A model generated the notes under the pieces. The model did not search any database and was not told the origin of the DNA. It saw only the letters and a list, made by a program, of their open reading frames with translations. Shown one piece after another: positions 1-10,647 of a stretch of DNA of 64,000 nt. Numbering within the stretch: position 1 is the first letter of the stretch; every line of letters begins with the position of its first letter. The DNA is from Sphingobacteriales bacterium (lineage in GTDB: Bacteria; Bacteroidota; Bacteroidia; Chitinophagales; UBA2359). The DNA lies in the NCBI GenBank assembly GCA_016711295.1, contig JADJTE010000007.1, positions 62,001 to 126,000 of the forward strand, given 5' to 3'. Made by a program: the position numbers and the translations under genes.

Positions 1-3000
1 ATACGGGTAGTGTGGTGTTTTCGGTGGTCAATACCGAAGCGCAGGCTTTGGGTTTGTCTTGTACGAACAGCATAACAGGGGCATTTAATTGTAGTATTGT
101 GATTGATTGCCCGACTATCAGCAGTATCTCTACGCCGGTCAATGTGTGTGCGGGAAGCACCGTATCGCTTACTGCTACCATAGACGACCCGACGAGCAGT
201 GCCGACCACGTAGAATGGCTCGACAATAACGGCGCGGTAGTGGCTACCAGCACAAGCAATACGACGCTTGGTGTAACGTTGAGCCAAAACCCAACGACCT
301 GCAACCCACAAGTATATACTTATACGTTTAACGTATATTGCGATGATGACCCTAACACGCCAAGTGCCTCGCAAAGCGTAGCTGTGACGTTTTACCCAAC
401 GCCTTCGGCTACAATAGATATTAGTGCCGATGGCTGTACGGCTTTGGCTACGCCCGACTGCCCCAATTTCAGCATCGTAGGCAGCCCTATACAAAGCGGT
501 ACGGGTACGAATGCTGTCAATTTTACGGTGCGCAACAACGACGCTGTGACCGGCGGCATTAGCGGCGGTTGTAGTACGGTGGTAAGCGGTAATTTTGACT
601 GTTCGACTGCCTCGCCCTGCCCTACTATTTTGCCCATCGCCGATATAAGCATTTGCAGCGGCGAAACCTTCAATATTGCTGCCTCGCTCATCAACATAGG
701 CAATATGGCAAGCGTCAATTGGACAGACGAATTAGGCAACCCCATTTCTAATAGTGCCAGCCTAAATGGCTTGACCCTCACCAATTTGGGCTGCAATGTT
801 CTAACTCGCACATATACCTGCAATGTATTCTGTACGACCGACCCCAATACTCCTTCCGATTCGGAGGCTTTTACAGTGAGCGTATATCCGCCTTTTAGTG
901 CGTCGTTGCTGAGTTTTGACGAAGACCCCAATTGTTTGTTGCCGCCTACGGTAGGTGTGGCTACTTGTGCCAATTATGTGCTTACACCCGTTTCTGTACC
1001 CGCCCCCCAAGCAGGCGACAATACCGCCACTTGGCAAATTACCTATAACAGCCCTGATGCTTGTTTTGACACTTTATACTTACGAATATACGTGTCCTGC
1101 TTGTTTTAGCGTCACCAATCCCGCCAATGCCACTGCCAGCATCTGCGACGGCGATACACCTAATTGGGCGGTCATTATGTCTAATGTCACCTTAGACGAC
1201 CCGAGCGGTACGTTTGGTACTTGGCAATGGTATGCCGATGCCGCCTTGACCGAATTAGCCACCCCTGCTTATTGGCAACATCAAGGCAATTCGTGCGAGC
1301 CTTTTGTAGCGACGTTCTATGCGGGTGGTATTTGTACCTTAGCAGGAGCTACTGCACCCATTGCGGGCGGCCAGGTAAGCGTTACGGTTTATCCCGATTT
1401 TGATGTGTCGCTGTTGCAAGCTACACCCGGCGATTGTAATACCTTGCCTACGCTTACGACTACTTGCCCTAACTATATTCTGACCCTCAATACTGCCACC
1501 ATGCCTACACTGCCCATCACAGCGTCGGGTTCGGCAACTTGGACAGTCGCTATTTCGGGTAGCACTTGTTTTCTCCAAAGCTACGCTGTGCCTTACGTAT
1601 GTGGCGGTTGCCCCGTAGCGGTGTTGGGCAATGCTGCCCCTGCCTTGGCTTGTAGCGGCGAAGCTATCAGCCTAAGCCTAAATATAGTGCCTAATACAGC
1701 CGTCAATGGCGTGGATTATAGCATTCAATGGCAGTTGAACGGTGCTGATATAGCAGGAGCTACCAATACAACTCTTGATACCAATTTGCCGGCAAGCGAT
1801 TGTAATACAATCCTTGCCAACTATACGGCTGTGTTTAGCTGTCTCATCCCTGGTGGGCTGCCCGCCCAAAACATCAATGCAGGAAACACGACCATACACC
1901 CCACCTATAACGAAGCCAATATAACGATTAGCAATACCGACTGTGCGTTGCCTACCGTAGTGAGTGCTTGTAATTATAGCATCAGCGCACCTGTGCCGCC
2001 ACCCATAGCAGGGCAGATAGGCACAAGCGTTTGGACGGTGAGTAGTTTTAATAACTGCTTTGCTGATACGCCCATTACTATCAATTACAATTGCCCGCAA
2101 TGCCCTACCATGGCGACGGCTGTTAGTGCACGCGCAGCATTTGCGATGGCACTGTATTGAGCGATGCCGATTTGGCAGCTATCGCCACTACCGCAGTGTG
2201 CAACGACCCAAGCAATACTGCCAATGGCTTTGCTTGGTATGCCGATGCCGCATTGACCCAAATCCTAACGCCTGCTGCTTAGGCACATTCGGGAGGCTGT
2301 GCGGTAGAGGTATTTACGCTTTACCTCGCGCTCTTGTGCAGCGACGGCACACAGCAAGCCGCGGGAACGCTCGAAGTATCGGTTTATCCCATACCCACTA
2401 CGGCAACGGCAGTAGGCGGTTGCTCGCTACAAGTGAATGATAATTGTGCAGTGGGCAATTTGACCATCGAATACCAAGTAGGTGGTGTTTGGCAGAACAA
2501 TCCGCTGAGCGGTACGCCCACTGACGGGCAGAGCGTCAATTGGCGGGCTTATGTAGCGGGCGCACCCGACAGCGACGGCGATGGCAACCTCGATTGCCTC
2601 CAAATGGGTACGGCTACGGCTCAATCTTGCAACTGTACGCCACCGACCAATCCACCTACGGGCGTAATAAGTGCCTTATCTGTTTGTGCGGGAACTATCA
2701 ATACGGCAGCATTTTCGGTAACGCTTGATGCAGGTGCATTTGCGGTATGGTATAATGCTGCGGGCGATTCGGTAGCGGCGGGTAATAGTTATACGCCTAC
2801 CGTGCCTGGTAATTATACCGTACAAGCATTTTCTGCCGCCGACACTTGTGCAGGGCAACAAATTATGGCAACCTTGACCGAAACCAACGGGGCAGCAGCT
2901 ACTTTGAGTTACGCGCCCGATACGCTTTGTTTGGGTGGTGAGGCAATATTGCCCACGCTCACGGGCGGTATAGCGGGTACGTATAGCGCAAGCGGCGGCA

Positions 3001-4165
3001 TTTCGCTCAACACCAATAGCGGAGAACTTACACCCGATGTAGTTGGTACGTTTACGATAACATTTACGCCTACTGCCGAATGTGATACAGGCGGCGATGC
3101 AAGCGTAACGATAGAAGCCTGCCCCGTAGCTTGTACGGCACCGCCCGCACCTATTGCCTTAGTGGGTGATTTATCGGTTTGTGTGGGCGAAACGAATACG
3201 GCTGCTTTTTCGGTACAAGCCGTAGCCCCTGATATGGCGGTGGTATGGTATAATGCCGCTGGCGATTCGTTGGCGAGTGGTACGAGTTTTATACCTACGC
3301 TTATAGGTACTTATACGGTACAAGTAGAGATGCTGGAACGATACTTGCGAGCAATTCTATCAACGCCGTATTGGGCGAAACCCAAGCTCAAGAACTGACC
3401 GCAACAGCAGGCGACGACTTGACGGTATGTAGCGGCGAAGCCATTGCGCTAAGTGGTGTTGTGAGCGCGGGCAGTACGGCTACTGGAGCAGCGACAATGG
3501 CGGCACATTTGGCGATATAAATGCCCCAGCAACGAGTTTCGACGCGCCCGCGGGCACGTATAGCTTGGTACTGACGGCAAGTGGCACGGGTAGTTGTATT
3601 GTGGGCGATACGGATACGATGACGGTGACTATATTGCCGCAAATCGTCATTTCGGTATCGGGCGACGATACGATTTTGGAAGGCGAAAGCACCCAACTGA
3701 CCGCCGCAAAGTGCTAATGCCTATACTTGGACACCCGCCGAGTCGCTTAGTTGCGCCGATTGCGCCGCGCCGATTGCCAGCCCCGCTATTACTACAACTT
3801 ATACTATCAGCAGTAGCGACGCATGTAGCGAACCCGCCGAATTTATAGTAACCGTCAATTCGCCACCTGTTCCGCCTGTGCCTCCGATAGAGGCTATTTT
3901 GTTGCCTACGGCTTTTTCGCCCAATGGTGATGGACAGAACGATGTTTTTAGGGCGCAAGCGAGTGGTACAATTACGGATTATTACTTGGTGGTCTATAAT
4001 CGTTGGGGGCAAATGGTGTTTGAGACAACCGACCTGAATGCAGGTTGGGACGGTATGTTCAATGGGCAGCAACAAGAGATGGGCGTTTATGTGTATTATG
4101 CCCGCTATACTTTTGCAGGCGACAACGAGGATTTGCTGCGCGGCAATGTCACCTTGCTAAGATAG
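1..4165 (+). CDS. Giant modular surface protein with T9SS type B sorting domain (5' partial, multiply frameshifted)
   Basis: This is the 3' part of a very large secreted adhesin-like protein; the reading frame is open from base 3, so the start lies outside the window. Cys-rich Ig-like modules recur (CPxCPT, ICDGxTP, AWYADAALT, SVYP). The C-terminus (3878-4165) is a classic gliding-motility/CHU_C domain (PTAFSPNGDGQNDVF, YNRWGQMVFET, GWDG, GNVTLLR), which sends proteins through the type IX secretion system to the cell surface. The frame is broken near 1075, 2130, 3328, 3480 and 3710, and by an in-frame TAG at 2280-2282 where the paralogue at 27343-30233 has a Tyr codon. Joining the pieces gives one continuous homologous protein. 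Either the sequence carries errors or the gene is decaying; the number of lesions matches other genes here. Ligand unknown. Confidence 0.8.
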
Positions 4166-4457
4166 GCAATGATTATTGAAGCTAAGGAATATGAAAAGAT
4201 AAAGGGTTAATTTGCGTGCTTGCCTCGCCCTTGCTGCTTAAAGCACCTTGGGCAATATTAAGTACAACGCATTTTCTAATACTATGCCCAGCGATTCTCG
4301 ATATTAAAATTTAACAATTTGTGTTTTGTTCATAACAAGCAAAATATGAAATTATTAATTTTTTAATTTTTTATTAAATTTTTGAAAATAAGCATAAATT
4401 GCTTGTTTTTAGTGTATTATATAATGTAAATTATTTAATACCGAGAATTACTGTGCT

Positions 4458-5556
4458 ATGCTTTCTTATTTTCCCAATCTTGATGGGTTACGTTTTTTAG
4501 CTGCTTTTGGCGTGATGATACACCACACCGAACAGTTGAAAGCGATGTGGCAATTGCCCAATAGTTGGGATAACGCTTGTGTGGGTTTGTTGGGCAAACT
4601 GGGCGTAGTTTTGTTTTTTGTATTGAGTGGTTTCTTAATCACCTATCTGCTATTGGCGGAAGAGCGCAAATACGGGTCTATCAGGCTGGGGCGTTTTTAT
4701 ATGCGCCGCATCTTGCGCATTCTGCCCCTTTACTATCTCATCTTAGCTGTGGCTTGGTGGGTCTTACCTAACATCGCGCTATTTGCTTCGCCCCACTTCG
4801 ACTATTCGGCATTTGGCCGCCATTTATTCTTGCAGGGTTGTTTATATATTTTAGTATTGCCCAATTGGGCTATGCCCATTTCAGGCGGCATACCCTATGC
4901 TACACATACGTGGTCTATCGGCACCGAAGAGCAGTTTTATGTTATTTGGCCTTTGTTTGTTGCGCAGAGTGACCTACCATCGGCTGTATCTGTTAGGCGG
5001 CATTGTGCTGGGCTATCAAGTAGTGATTTGCTTGCTTCAAAGCTCTTGGGCGGTGCAATATTTGCCATACGCCACATTGTTTCGGTCATTTTGGGCGAGT
5101 TTTATGGTGCCTTGTATGGCAATTGGAGGTTTTTACGCGGTGTTATTGTTCCGACAACACGCCTTTTTGCGTATTTTGATGCGGTCGGTTATCTGGTACT
5201 CCTTACTCGCTATTTTGGGCTTATTGCTCGGCTTCGGGGTTAAATTTTCCTATTTTCACTACGAAATATACGCGCTGTTATTTGGCGGTATCATATTACA
5301 CCTTGCCGCTAACCCGCACTTGGGCAGGTGTATGGAGCATACTTCATTTCATTATTTAGGAAAAATTTCGTATGGGTTGTATATGTATCATCCGATAGCC
5401 ATAGTTTTTGCCTTGCAACTATTAAATATTAGTACAATGGCTTCCGTGCATTGGCTTGTTTACCCTTTATCAATTTGCCTCACGCTTGCCTTAGCCGCAT
5501 TCTCGTATCGCTATTACGAAAGTTTTTTTATAGGCATGAAAAATAAATTTGCTTGA
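4458..5556 (+). CDS. Acyltransferase 3 family membrane protein (frameshifted)
   Basis: This is an integral-membrane acyltransferase of the OafA/YrhL type, which O-acylates surface sugars such as O-antigen or peptidoglycan. The N-terminus has the family opening NLDGLRFLAAFGVMIHH with the conserved His pair, followed by GVVLFFVLSGFLITYLLL, RFYMRRILRILPLYY and HTWSIGTEEQFY. The second half, in the next frame, keeps multiple hydrophobic helices and the late motif FHYLGKISYGLYMYHPIA. A single frameshift lies around 4955-4975, just after the IWPLF segment; joined, the protein is about 365 residues, normal for the family. It stands alone between two unrelated genes, so the acceptor sugar cannot be told. 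Confidence 0.82.
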
Positions 5557-5719
5557 TTGTTTTGGTTTTGCACGAGACAAATACGGTTGTTTTTTCGAGT
5601 GCCCCGTCCGGTAGTTACTGCCAAGTGGGCGGGAATTTTCTATTTCGGCGGTAGGTATCATCGGTAAGGCTCAAACTCTACGAAACCGCCATTTTCCAAT
5701 CGTTGTAGTCTGCTTGGGG

Positions 5720-7196
5720 TCAAATGGTTGCTTCTTTAAGTGCTTTTAATTGTCGGCGGTCGTATCCATATACGTCTTTGCCGGTGCGTAGTTTTCCTTG
5801 TGCGTCAGCCCAAGCCGTGAAATAATAAAAATTGACACTTACGTGCTGTGGTAGGTTGGCATATTGTTGTTTTCCGCTATACATGGCTTTTTTCATGCCT
5901 TCGTTGCTCCATTGGCTGCCTTTGAGCAGTTGGGCGGCTAAGGCGGCGGGTTCTTTCACGCGCACGCAGCCGTGCGAGGTAGCGCGGGTTTTCATTCCGA
6001 AATCATGTTGGTTGGGCGTATCGTGGATATATACGCCGTAGTTATTGTCAAACGGGAATTTGACCCTTCCCATGCTGTTAGTGGCTTTGGGTCGTTGGCG
6101 CATTTTTACGGTTCGCTTATTGACCGATGCCCAATCTACGTCGCGCGGGTCTACCTTTTTGCCGCTTACCCAAACATCTACGTCCGCTACGATTAGTACG
6201 GCGGGATTCTTGAGGATATATTCCATTTCTTCGTAGGCAATATCGACAGGGATATTCCAAACAGGGCTGAAAATGACATTGTGCATTTTTTTATTAGCCA
6301 CTACGGGCGTGGCGTTTTTGGGTTCGCCTACCACCACCACAATACTATTAACGGTGTCTTGCTTATCGACGACTTGCATCATAAATTCGGGGATATTGAC
6401 CCATACGTAGCGGTTGCCGAGTGCTTGTAGGTCGGGCAGCCACCGATACCGCTCCATATTGAGGCGCACTAAATCGGCTTGGGCTTTTTCGGTTTTGGGC
6501 AAACTGTCGTATCGAGGGGCATAGTCTTTCCAAAGGTTTTGCAGCCCTTGGTAGGCGGCATACTGAGGCGTATTGCGGCGCAAGAAATCGGCTATTTTAT
6601 TAGTAGTGATAGCTTCGTGCAGTGCTTGTGCCAATAAGGTATCTTGTCGGTATTGCATATCCCACATACCGCCGGGCTTGGTACGCCCGCGCAGTAGGTC
6701 GGTGCTATATGCCAAAGCCGCCGCGCTTAGTTGTAGGTCTAAGGGCATCATTTTCCCAATTCGCGCCGAGTCGTAGGCGGCAGTATCGGTCGGGAATGTC
6801 TGCTGGTATTGGGTTTCGAGCGCGGCTAATCCATATTTTTGGGCGTTGAGGGCTTGCGATTGGGTAGCATCGGGCAGGGCAGCCAAAAAGGATTTAGCTT
6901 GTGCCGAGGGCTGTTGAGTGGTGCTTTGCTGCCATATTAAATCATAATCATTTTGTTCGTATAATTTTTTGAGGGCTACTTGTATGAGGTCGGCATTGCG
7001 CGGGCTTAGCCTACGCGCCACACTATCGCTTTGGAGGGCGGTTTGTAGTTATTGTGTTACTATCGCGCGGGTGGTCGAATCGCGGAGGGCGCGTTGTCTT
7101 TCGGCGGCTTTGTTATTGCCAGGGGTCAAGCCCGCAAGCCGCAAAATGGCATAGCGCGACCAATAAGCTAAGGGACAATAAAATTCGGGATATCAT
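5720..7196 (-). CDS. L,D-transpeptidase lipoprotein, YcbB/LdtD-like (frameshift and stop near 5' end)
   Basis: A YkuD-domain L,D-transpeptidase, which makes 3-3 crosslinks in peptidoglycan or anchors proteins to it, outside the inner membrane. The catalytic signature is clear: YIHDTPN, then the SHGCVRV motif with the active-site Cys. The part before it resembles the scaffold of YcbB-type enzymes. The longest open frame begins at a weak GTG (7021), but a better start is ATG 7196, giving a lipoprotein signal (ISRILLSLSLLVALCHFAAC). Between them are one frameshift (near 7130) and an in-frame TAA (7049-7051). A consensus -7 box lies 8 nt upstream of ATG 7196, supporting that start. With the repaired N-terminus the protein is about 490 residues. 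Confidence 0.85.
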
Positions 7197-7203
7197 GGAT
7201 AGA

Positions 7204-7211
7204 CAAAATTA
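7204..7211 (-). promoter_or_regulatory. Bacteroidota-type -7 box for the L,D-transpeptidase gene
   Basis: TAATTTTG read on the minus strand matches the TAnnTTTG -7 consensus of Bacteroidota. It is only 8 nt from ATG 7196, so the transcript would be nearly leaderless. No convincing -33 TTG was seen. Confidence 0.4.
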
Positions 7212-7372
7212 GAGGCGATGGCGAGATATTAGTAGGTAAGAAACGAAGCGAATAGGGCTAAAATTAAGTAGGGCGGAATAAGCGAGGGCAATTGGGCGGC
7301 TGTTGTTGGCAGCAAAGTTAAGCGTTTTAGCGGATATTTATGCTTGAATAGCACTAAAAACAGCAAAACCGC

Positions 7373-7380
7373 TATCTTTG
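7373..7380 (+). promoter_or_regulatory. Bacteroidota-type -7 box for the solute-binding protein gene
   Basis: TATCTTTG is a perfect TAnnTTTG match. It lies 98 nt before ATG 7479 and so supports that start over the earlier in-frame ATG at 7344, which lies upstream of the box. Confidence 0.5.
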
Positions 7381-7478
7381 CAGTTCTATATCATTTCATC
7401 ACAATCCCTCAAGAAAATGGGCAATTACTGCCAATATCCCTTGGCGAAGGCTTGTATTTAAAACAATTTTTAATTATT

Positions 7479-9240
7479 ATGAAGAAAATAAACCTATTTA
7501 TTGCAACACTGACCATCTGCTGCTTAACGGCTTGCGGTGGCGGTGGGTCGGTAACAAGCAAACGGGCAGGCGATAACCACCTCGTTTTACACCAATTAGC
7601 CGATGCTGATTACCTCAATCCCGTCATCTCTTCGTCGGCAAATGCGGGGTATATACAACTCGACATTTTCCAATCGCTCTTGGATATCGATTTTAAAGAC
7701 CTGCAAGTGAAAGGGCAGTTGGCGGTAGATAGACCCGTCACTGCCGATGTGACATCGGGCGAATTTTCGGGCGGTATGTCGCTACAATTTGAAATACGAC
7801 CCGAAGCTATGTGGGATAATGGCACGCCCGTTACGGCAAACGATGTGTTGTTTACAGTGAAAGCGATCAAAAATCCCAAAGTCAATTCAGGACTTTGCGC
7901 CCTTATTTAGAGTTTGTCGACGATATAGCGATAGATGCGGATAATCCCAAAAAATTTACGGTTTATTCTAGGAAAAAATATTTTGCTGCCGAAACCGCTA
8001 TCGGCGGCTTGAATATCATGCCCGAATATGTATATGACCCACAAGGTTTGATGAAAGGATTTTCACTCGAATCGCTCAACGAGCCGAAAACCGCCGACCG
8101 ACTGAAAGCCAACCCCAAAATTATGCAGTTTGCCGATGCTTTCAACTCGCCCAAATTTTCACGCGAAGTAGGCTTCGTAGTGGGTTCGGGCCCCTACGAA
8201 TTTAAGGGCTGGGAAACGGGGCAAACTATCGTTTTAGACCGCAAAAAAAATTGGTGGGGCGATAAACTCGACCTCCCCCAACTGAAAGGCAAACCCGACC
8301 GATTGACCTATAAAGTAGTAAACGACTGGACAACCGCCGTAACACAGATGAAAGACGAAGCACTTGATTTAGCCTATGGAATCCGAAACAGCGACTTTGT
8401 AGACCTGCAAAAAAACGACCGATTCAAACAGTTGTTCAACCTACATACCCCAACTGCACTTGCCTACGATTATTTTGCCTTTAACCTGAAAAACCCCAAA
8501 TTTAAAGACAAAAAGGTGCGCCAAGCCTTAGCACACCTCGTCGATAAACAAGAAATCATCGATGTGTTGCTATACGGCATGGGCGAGTCGGTCATCGGAC
8601 CCATTCATCCTACCAAACCCTACTATAACAAAGACCTACAACCCCGCGAATACGACGTAGAAAAAGCCAAAGCCTTGCTTACAGAAGCGGGTTGGACAGA
8701 CTCAGACGGCGACGGCGTAGTTGATAAAGAAATTGACGGACAGCGCGTACCCATGAAAATACAACTCAAATTCAATTCGGGCAACGACCGCCGCAAAAAT
8801 ATGTGCTTGCTATTCAAAGAAAGTGCCAAACGCGCGGGCGTAGAGATAGAAGTAGTTACGCGCGAATGGACGGCATTTTTAGAAGAAAACAAACGCCGCG
8901 AATTTGAAATGTTTTGCGCAGGCTGGATACAATCGCCCACGCCCGACGAACTAAAACAGATATGGCACACCGAATCGGACACACCCGACGGCAGCAACTA
9001 TACCGGATTTGGTACGCCCGAAACCGACAAAATTATCGAAACGATACAAGTAACAATAGACCCCGCTGCCCAAGCCGAATTGTATAAGAGAATGCAGGCT
9101 ATTATCTACGAAGAGCAGCCCTATCTATTTTTGGTATCGCCCCAAGAGCGTATCCTATACACAGCCGCTTTGAAGGCGAATCGTCGCTGCGCCGCCCTGG
9201 CTACGACGAAAAAAACCTAACCATCAAAGCACAGCCCTAA
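7479..9240 (+). CDS. ABC transporter solute-binding lipoprotein, family 5 (oligopeptide type; frameshifted twice)
   Basis: An extracytoplasmic substrate-binding protein of the peptide/nickel/opine family (SBP_bac_5). ATG 7479 gives a lipoprotein signal ending LTICCLTAC-GGGG. The body shows family features: WDNGTPVTANDVLFTVKAIKNP, GSGPYEFKGWETGQTIVLDRKKNWWG, DKKVRQALAHLVDKQEII, and a late Tyr/Phe-rich closing segment. A one-base lesion near 7890 breaks the frame between VNSG and LRPYLEFVDDI. A second near 9165 replaces the natural tail; in the next frame the protein ends RFEGESSLRRPGYDEKN and stops at 9238-9240. No permease or ATPase gene is adjacent, so it may serve a distant transporter. A strong hairpin follows the stop. 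Confidence 0.83.
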
Positions 9241-9250
9241 GCAAATGCCG

Positions 9251-9284
9251 CCCCGCCCAAGGTATGGTATAACCTTGGGCGGGG
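9251..9284 (+). terminator. Intrinsic-terminator-like hairpin after the solute-binding gene
   Basis: A perfect 13-bp stem, ccccgcccaaggt (9251-9263) with accttgggcgggg (9272-9284), encloses an 8-nt loop. It begins 11 nt after the stop at 9240. There is no T-run behind it, so this is a stable hairpin of probable terminator role. Confidence 0.55.
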
Positions 9285-9302
9285 TGCTGCATAGAGCTAC
9301 GG

Positions 9303-9425
9303 GTAACTATTTAGGGTATAGGGTTTTGGGTATGGGGTAATGAGCAATACTTATCTAATAATGCCTAACATCGCTGAGTATTCGATTAGAAATGGCTATT
9401 CCCCCCTACAAGGCTAAATAGCTAC
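9303..9425. mobile_element. MITE-like element, GTAACTATTTAG family, copy A
   Basis: A 123-bp non-coding element opening GTAACTATTTAG and closing CTAAATAGCTAC (one mismatch from the family end CTAAATAGTTAC). The inside carries the family sequence gggttttgggtatggggtaa. It shares its length and order with copies at 32882, 35716, 39739 and 54381. The target duplication is ambiguous here: agctacg occurs at the left edge and is repeated across the right end. Confidence 0.7.
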
Positions 9426-9432
9426 GCTACGA

Positions 9433-9954
9433 CTATTTTTTGCCAAAATCGCCGCAACCCTTATAGGTTTGTTCGCCTACCTGCAATATTGCTTGGTTTT
9501 GGTGTTTTATTTCGGCATCGTCTATACACTCGCCTGCCGTTATTTGTAGTGTGATAGGCGACGATTTGCCTTTCTCATCGGTGGCTTCGCCCTTGTAGGT
9601 GCGATTTTGCGCCTCTTTATCATTGGTGCCAACTGCCATAAGCTGCGTTTTGAGTTTGCGCTCGCCGTAGTCCAGCACCAATTCGGCGGCTACGAGGTTT
9701 TTTTCGCTCGTGTTCAGCACGATATACCAACCAGGCTCGTTGCCACCTCCGCGATAGAGCCAGTCGCCAAGTGTTGGTTTGCCCGTCGCTTCGTCGCTTT
9801 GTATCGTGCTATCAGTAGCAGCAGGGCTGCTCGGCGCATTGCTTGTTGCTGTGGTGTCGTGGGGTATAGCAGCGGGAGGTTTATTGTCGGTGGGTGTGCA
9901 GGCTATCAGGCAGGACAAGAGTACTATTCCAATTCCGCTAAATAATGGCTTCAT
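9433..9954 (-). CDS. Putative lipoprotein, COG3650-like
   Basis: A 173-residue lipoprotein: the signal peptide ends LLSCLIAC-T, then comes a Pro/Ser/Thr-rich low-complexity linker (about residues 20-60). The folded part has GGGNEPGWYIVL, a segment seen in COG3650-type envelope proteins, and ends YKGCGDFGKK with a paired-Cys look (ECIDD and KGCGD). The function is unknown; the related proteins are small envelope proteins often annotated as membrane proteins of unknown role. It stands alone, convergent with the solute-binding gene across MITE copy A. Confidence 0.75.
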   Translation of the reverse strand: MKPLFSGIGIVLLSCLIACTPTDNKPPAAIPHDTTATSNAPSSPAATDSTIQSDEATGKPTLGDWLYRGGGNEPGWYIVLNTSEKNLVAAELVLDYGERKLKTQLMAVGTNDKEAQNRTYKGEATDEKGKSSPITLQITAGECIDDAEIKHQNQAILQVGEQTYKGCGDFGKK

Positions 9955-10124
9955 GTTAAGGGAAATAGATGGGTAAATATTTTTGGCTCAAAAAATGCCC
10001 ACACAGCAGTAGTATAGTTCGTGCTGTTGCGGTGCGCTAAGAGAAAAAGCCTATTACGAAGGCATAAGGATAGATGCTACCCGATTTTCGGGACCAAATC
10101 GTGTTATTGATGTATAAATTAATA

Positions 10125-10502
10125 CTATCCCACCAATTCTTTGTAGGCGGCTGCATCTAATAACGCTTCAAAATCGGCGGGATTATCGGGTTTTACTCGT
10201 ATCATCCAACCCTCGCCGTAGGGGTCGCTGTTGACCAAATCGGGCGATTGCTCTAACAACTCATTGACGGCGACGATAGTACCTGAAACAGGCATAAATA
10301 GTTCGGATACGGCTTTTACGGCTTCTACTTCGCCAAAACTATCATTGGCGGATAGTTGTTTATCTAAGTTAGGTATAGACACATATACGATGTCGCCTAA
10401 TTCGCCTTGTGCAAAGTCGGTAATGCCAATAACGAGATATTCGCCATCTTGTAATGCCCACTCGTGGTCGGCGGTATAGCGCAAATTAGCAGGTATGTTC
10501 AT
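10125..10502 (-). CDS. gcvH: Glycine cleavage system H protein
   Basis: The H protein carries the lipoyl arm that shuttles the aminomethyl group between the P, T and L proteins of the glycine cleavage system in the cytoplasm. The 125-residue length is normal. Family landmarks are LRYTADHEWA near the start, GITDFAQGELGDIVYV, and the lipoylation site EAVKAVSELFMP with Lys63 as the attachment residue, ending in GEGWMIRV. The start at 10502 gives the expected N-terminus. The P, T and L genes are not in the window, which is common in this phylum where gcv genes are scattered. No nearby glycine riboswitch was seen. Confidence 0.96.
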   Translation of the reverse strand: MNIPANLRYTADHEWALQDGEYLVIGITDFAQGELGDIVYVSIPNLDKQLSANDSFGEVEAVKAVSELFMPVSGTIVAVNELLEQSPDLVNSDPYGEGWMIRVKPDNPADFEALLDAAAYKELVG

Positions 10503-10647
10503 AATAAAATAGGTTGATTATAATAGATATGCTTAGGCGGTATGGCTTGGGCTGTATTTTCGGGGCGCAAGATACGGATTTATGTACTTTTCTAATCTAT
10601 CTACCCATTTTTTTATTACCTTTACCTATCCCAAAAATGTTTTCCAA

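Noticed and set aside
2280..2282. In-frame TAG considered as a recoded codon (alternative genetic code)
   Set aside because: TAG, TAA and TGA all act as ordinary stops elsewhere in the window, and lesions include frameshifts that recoding cannot explain.
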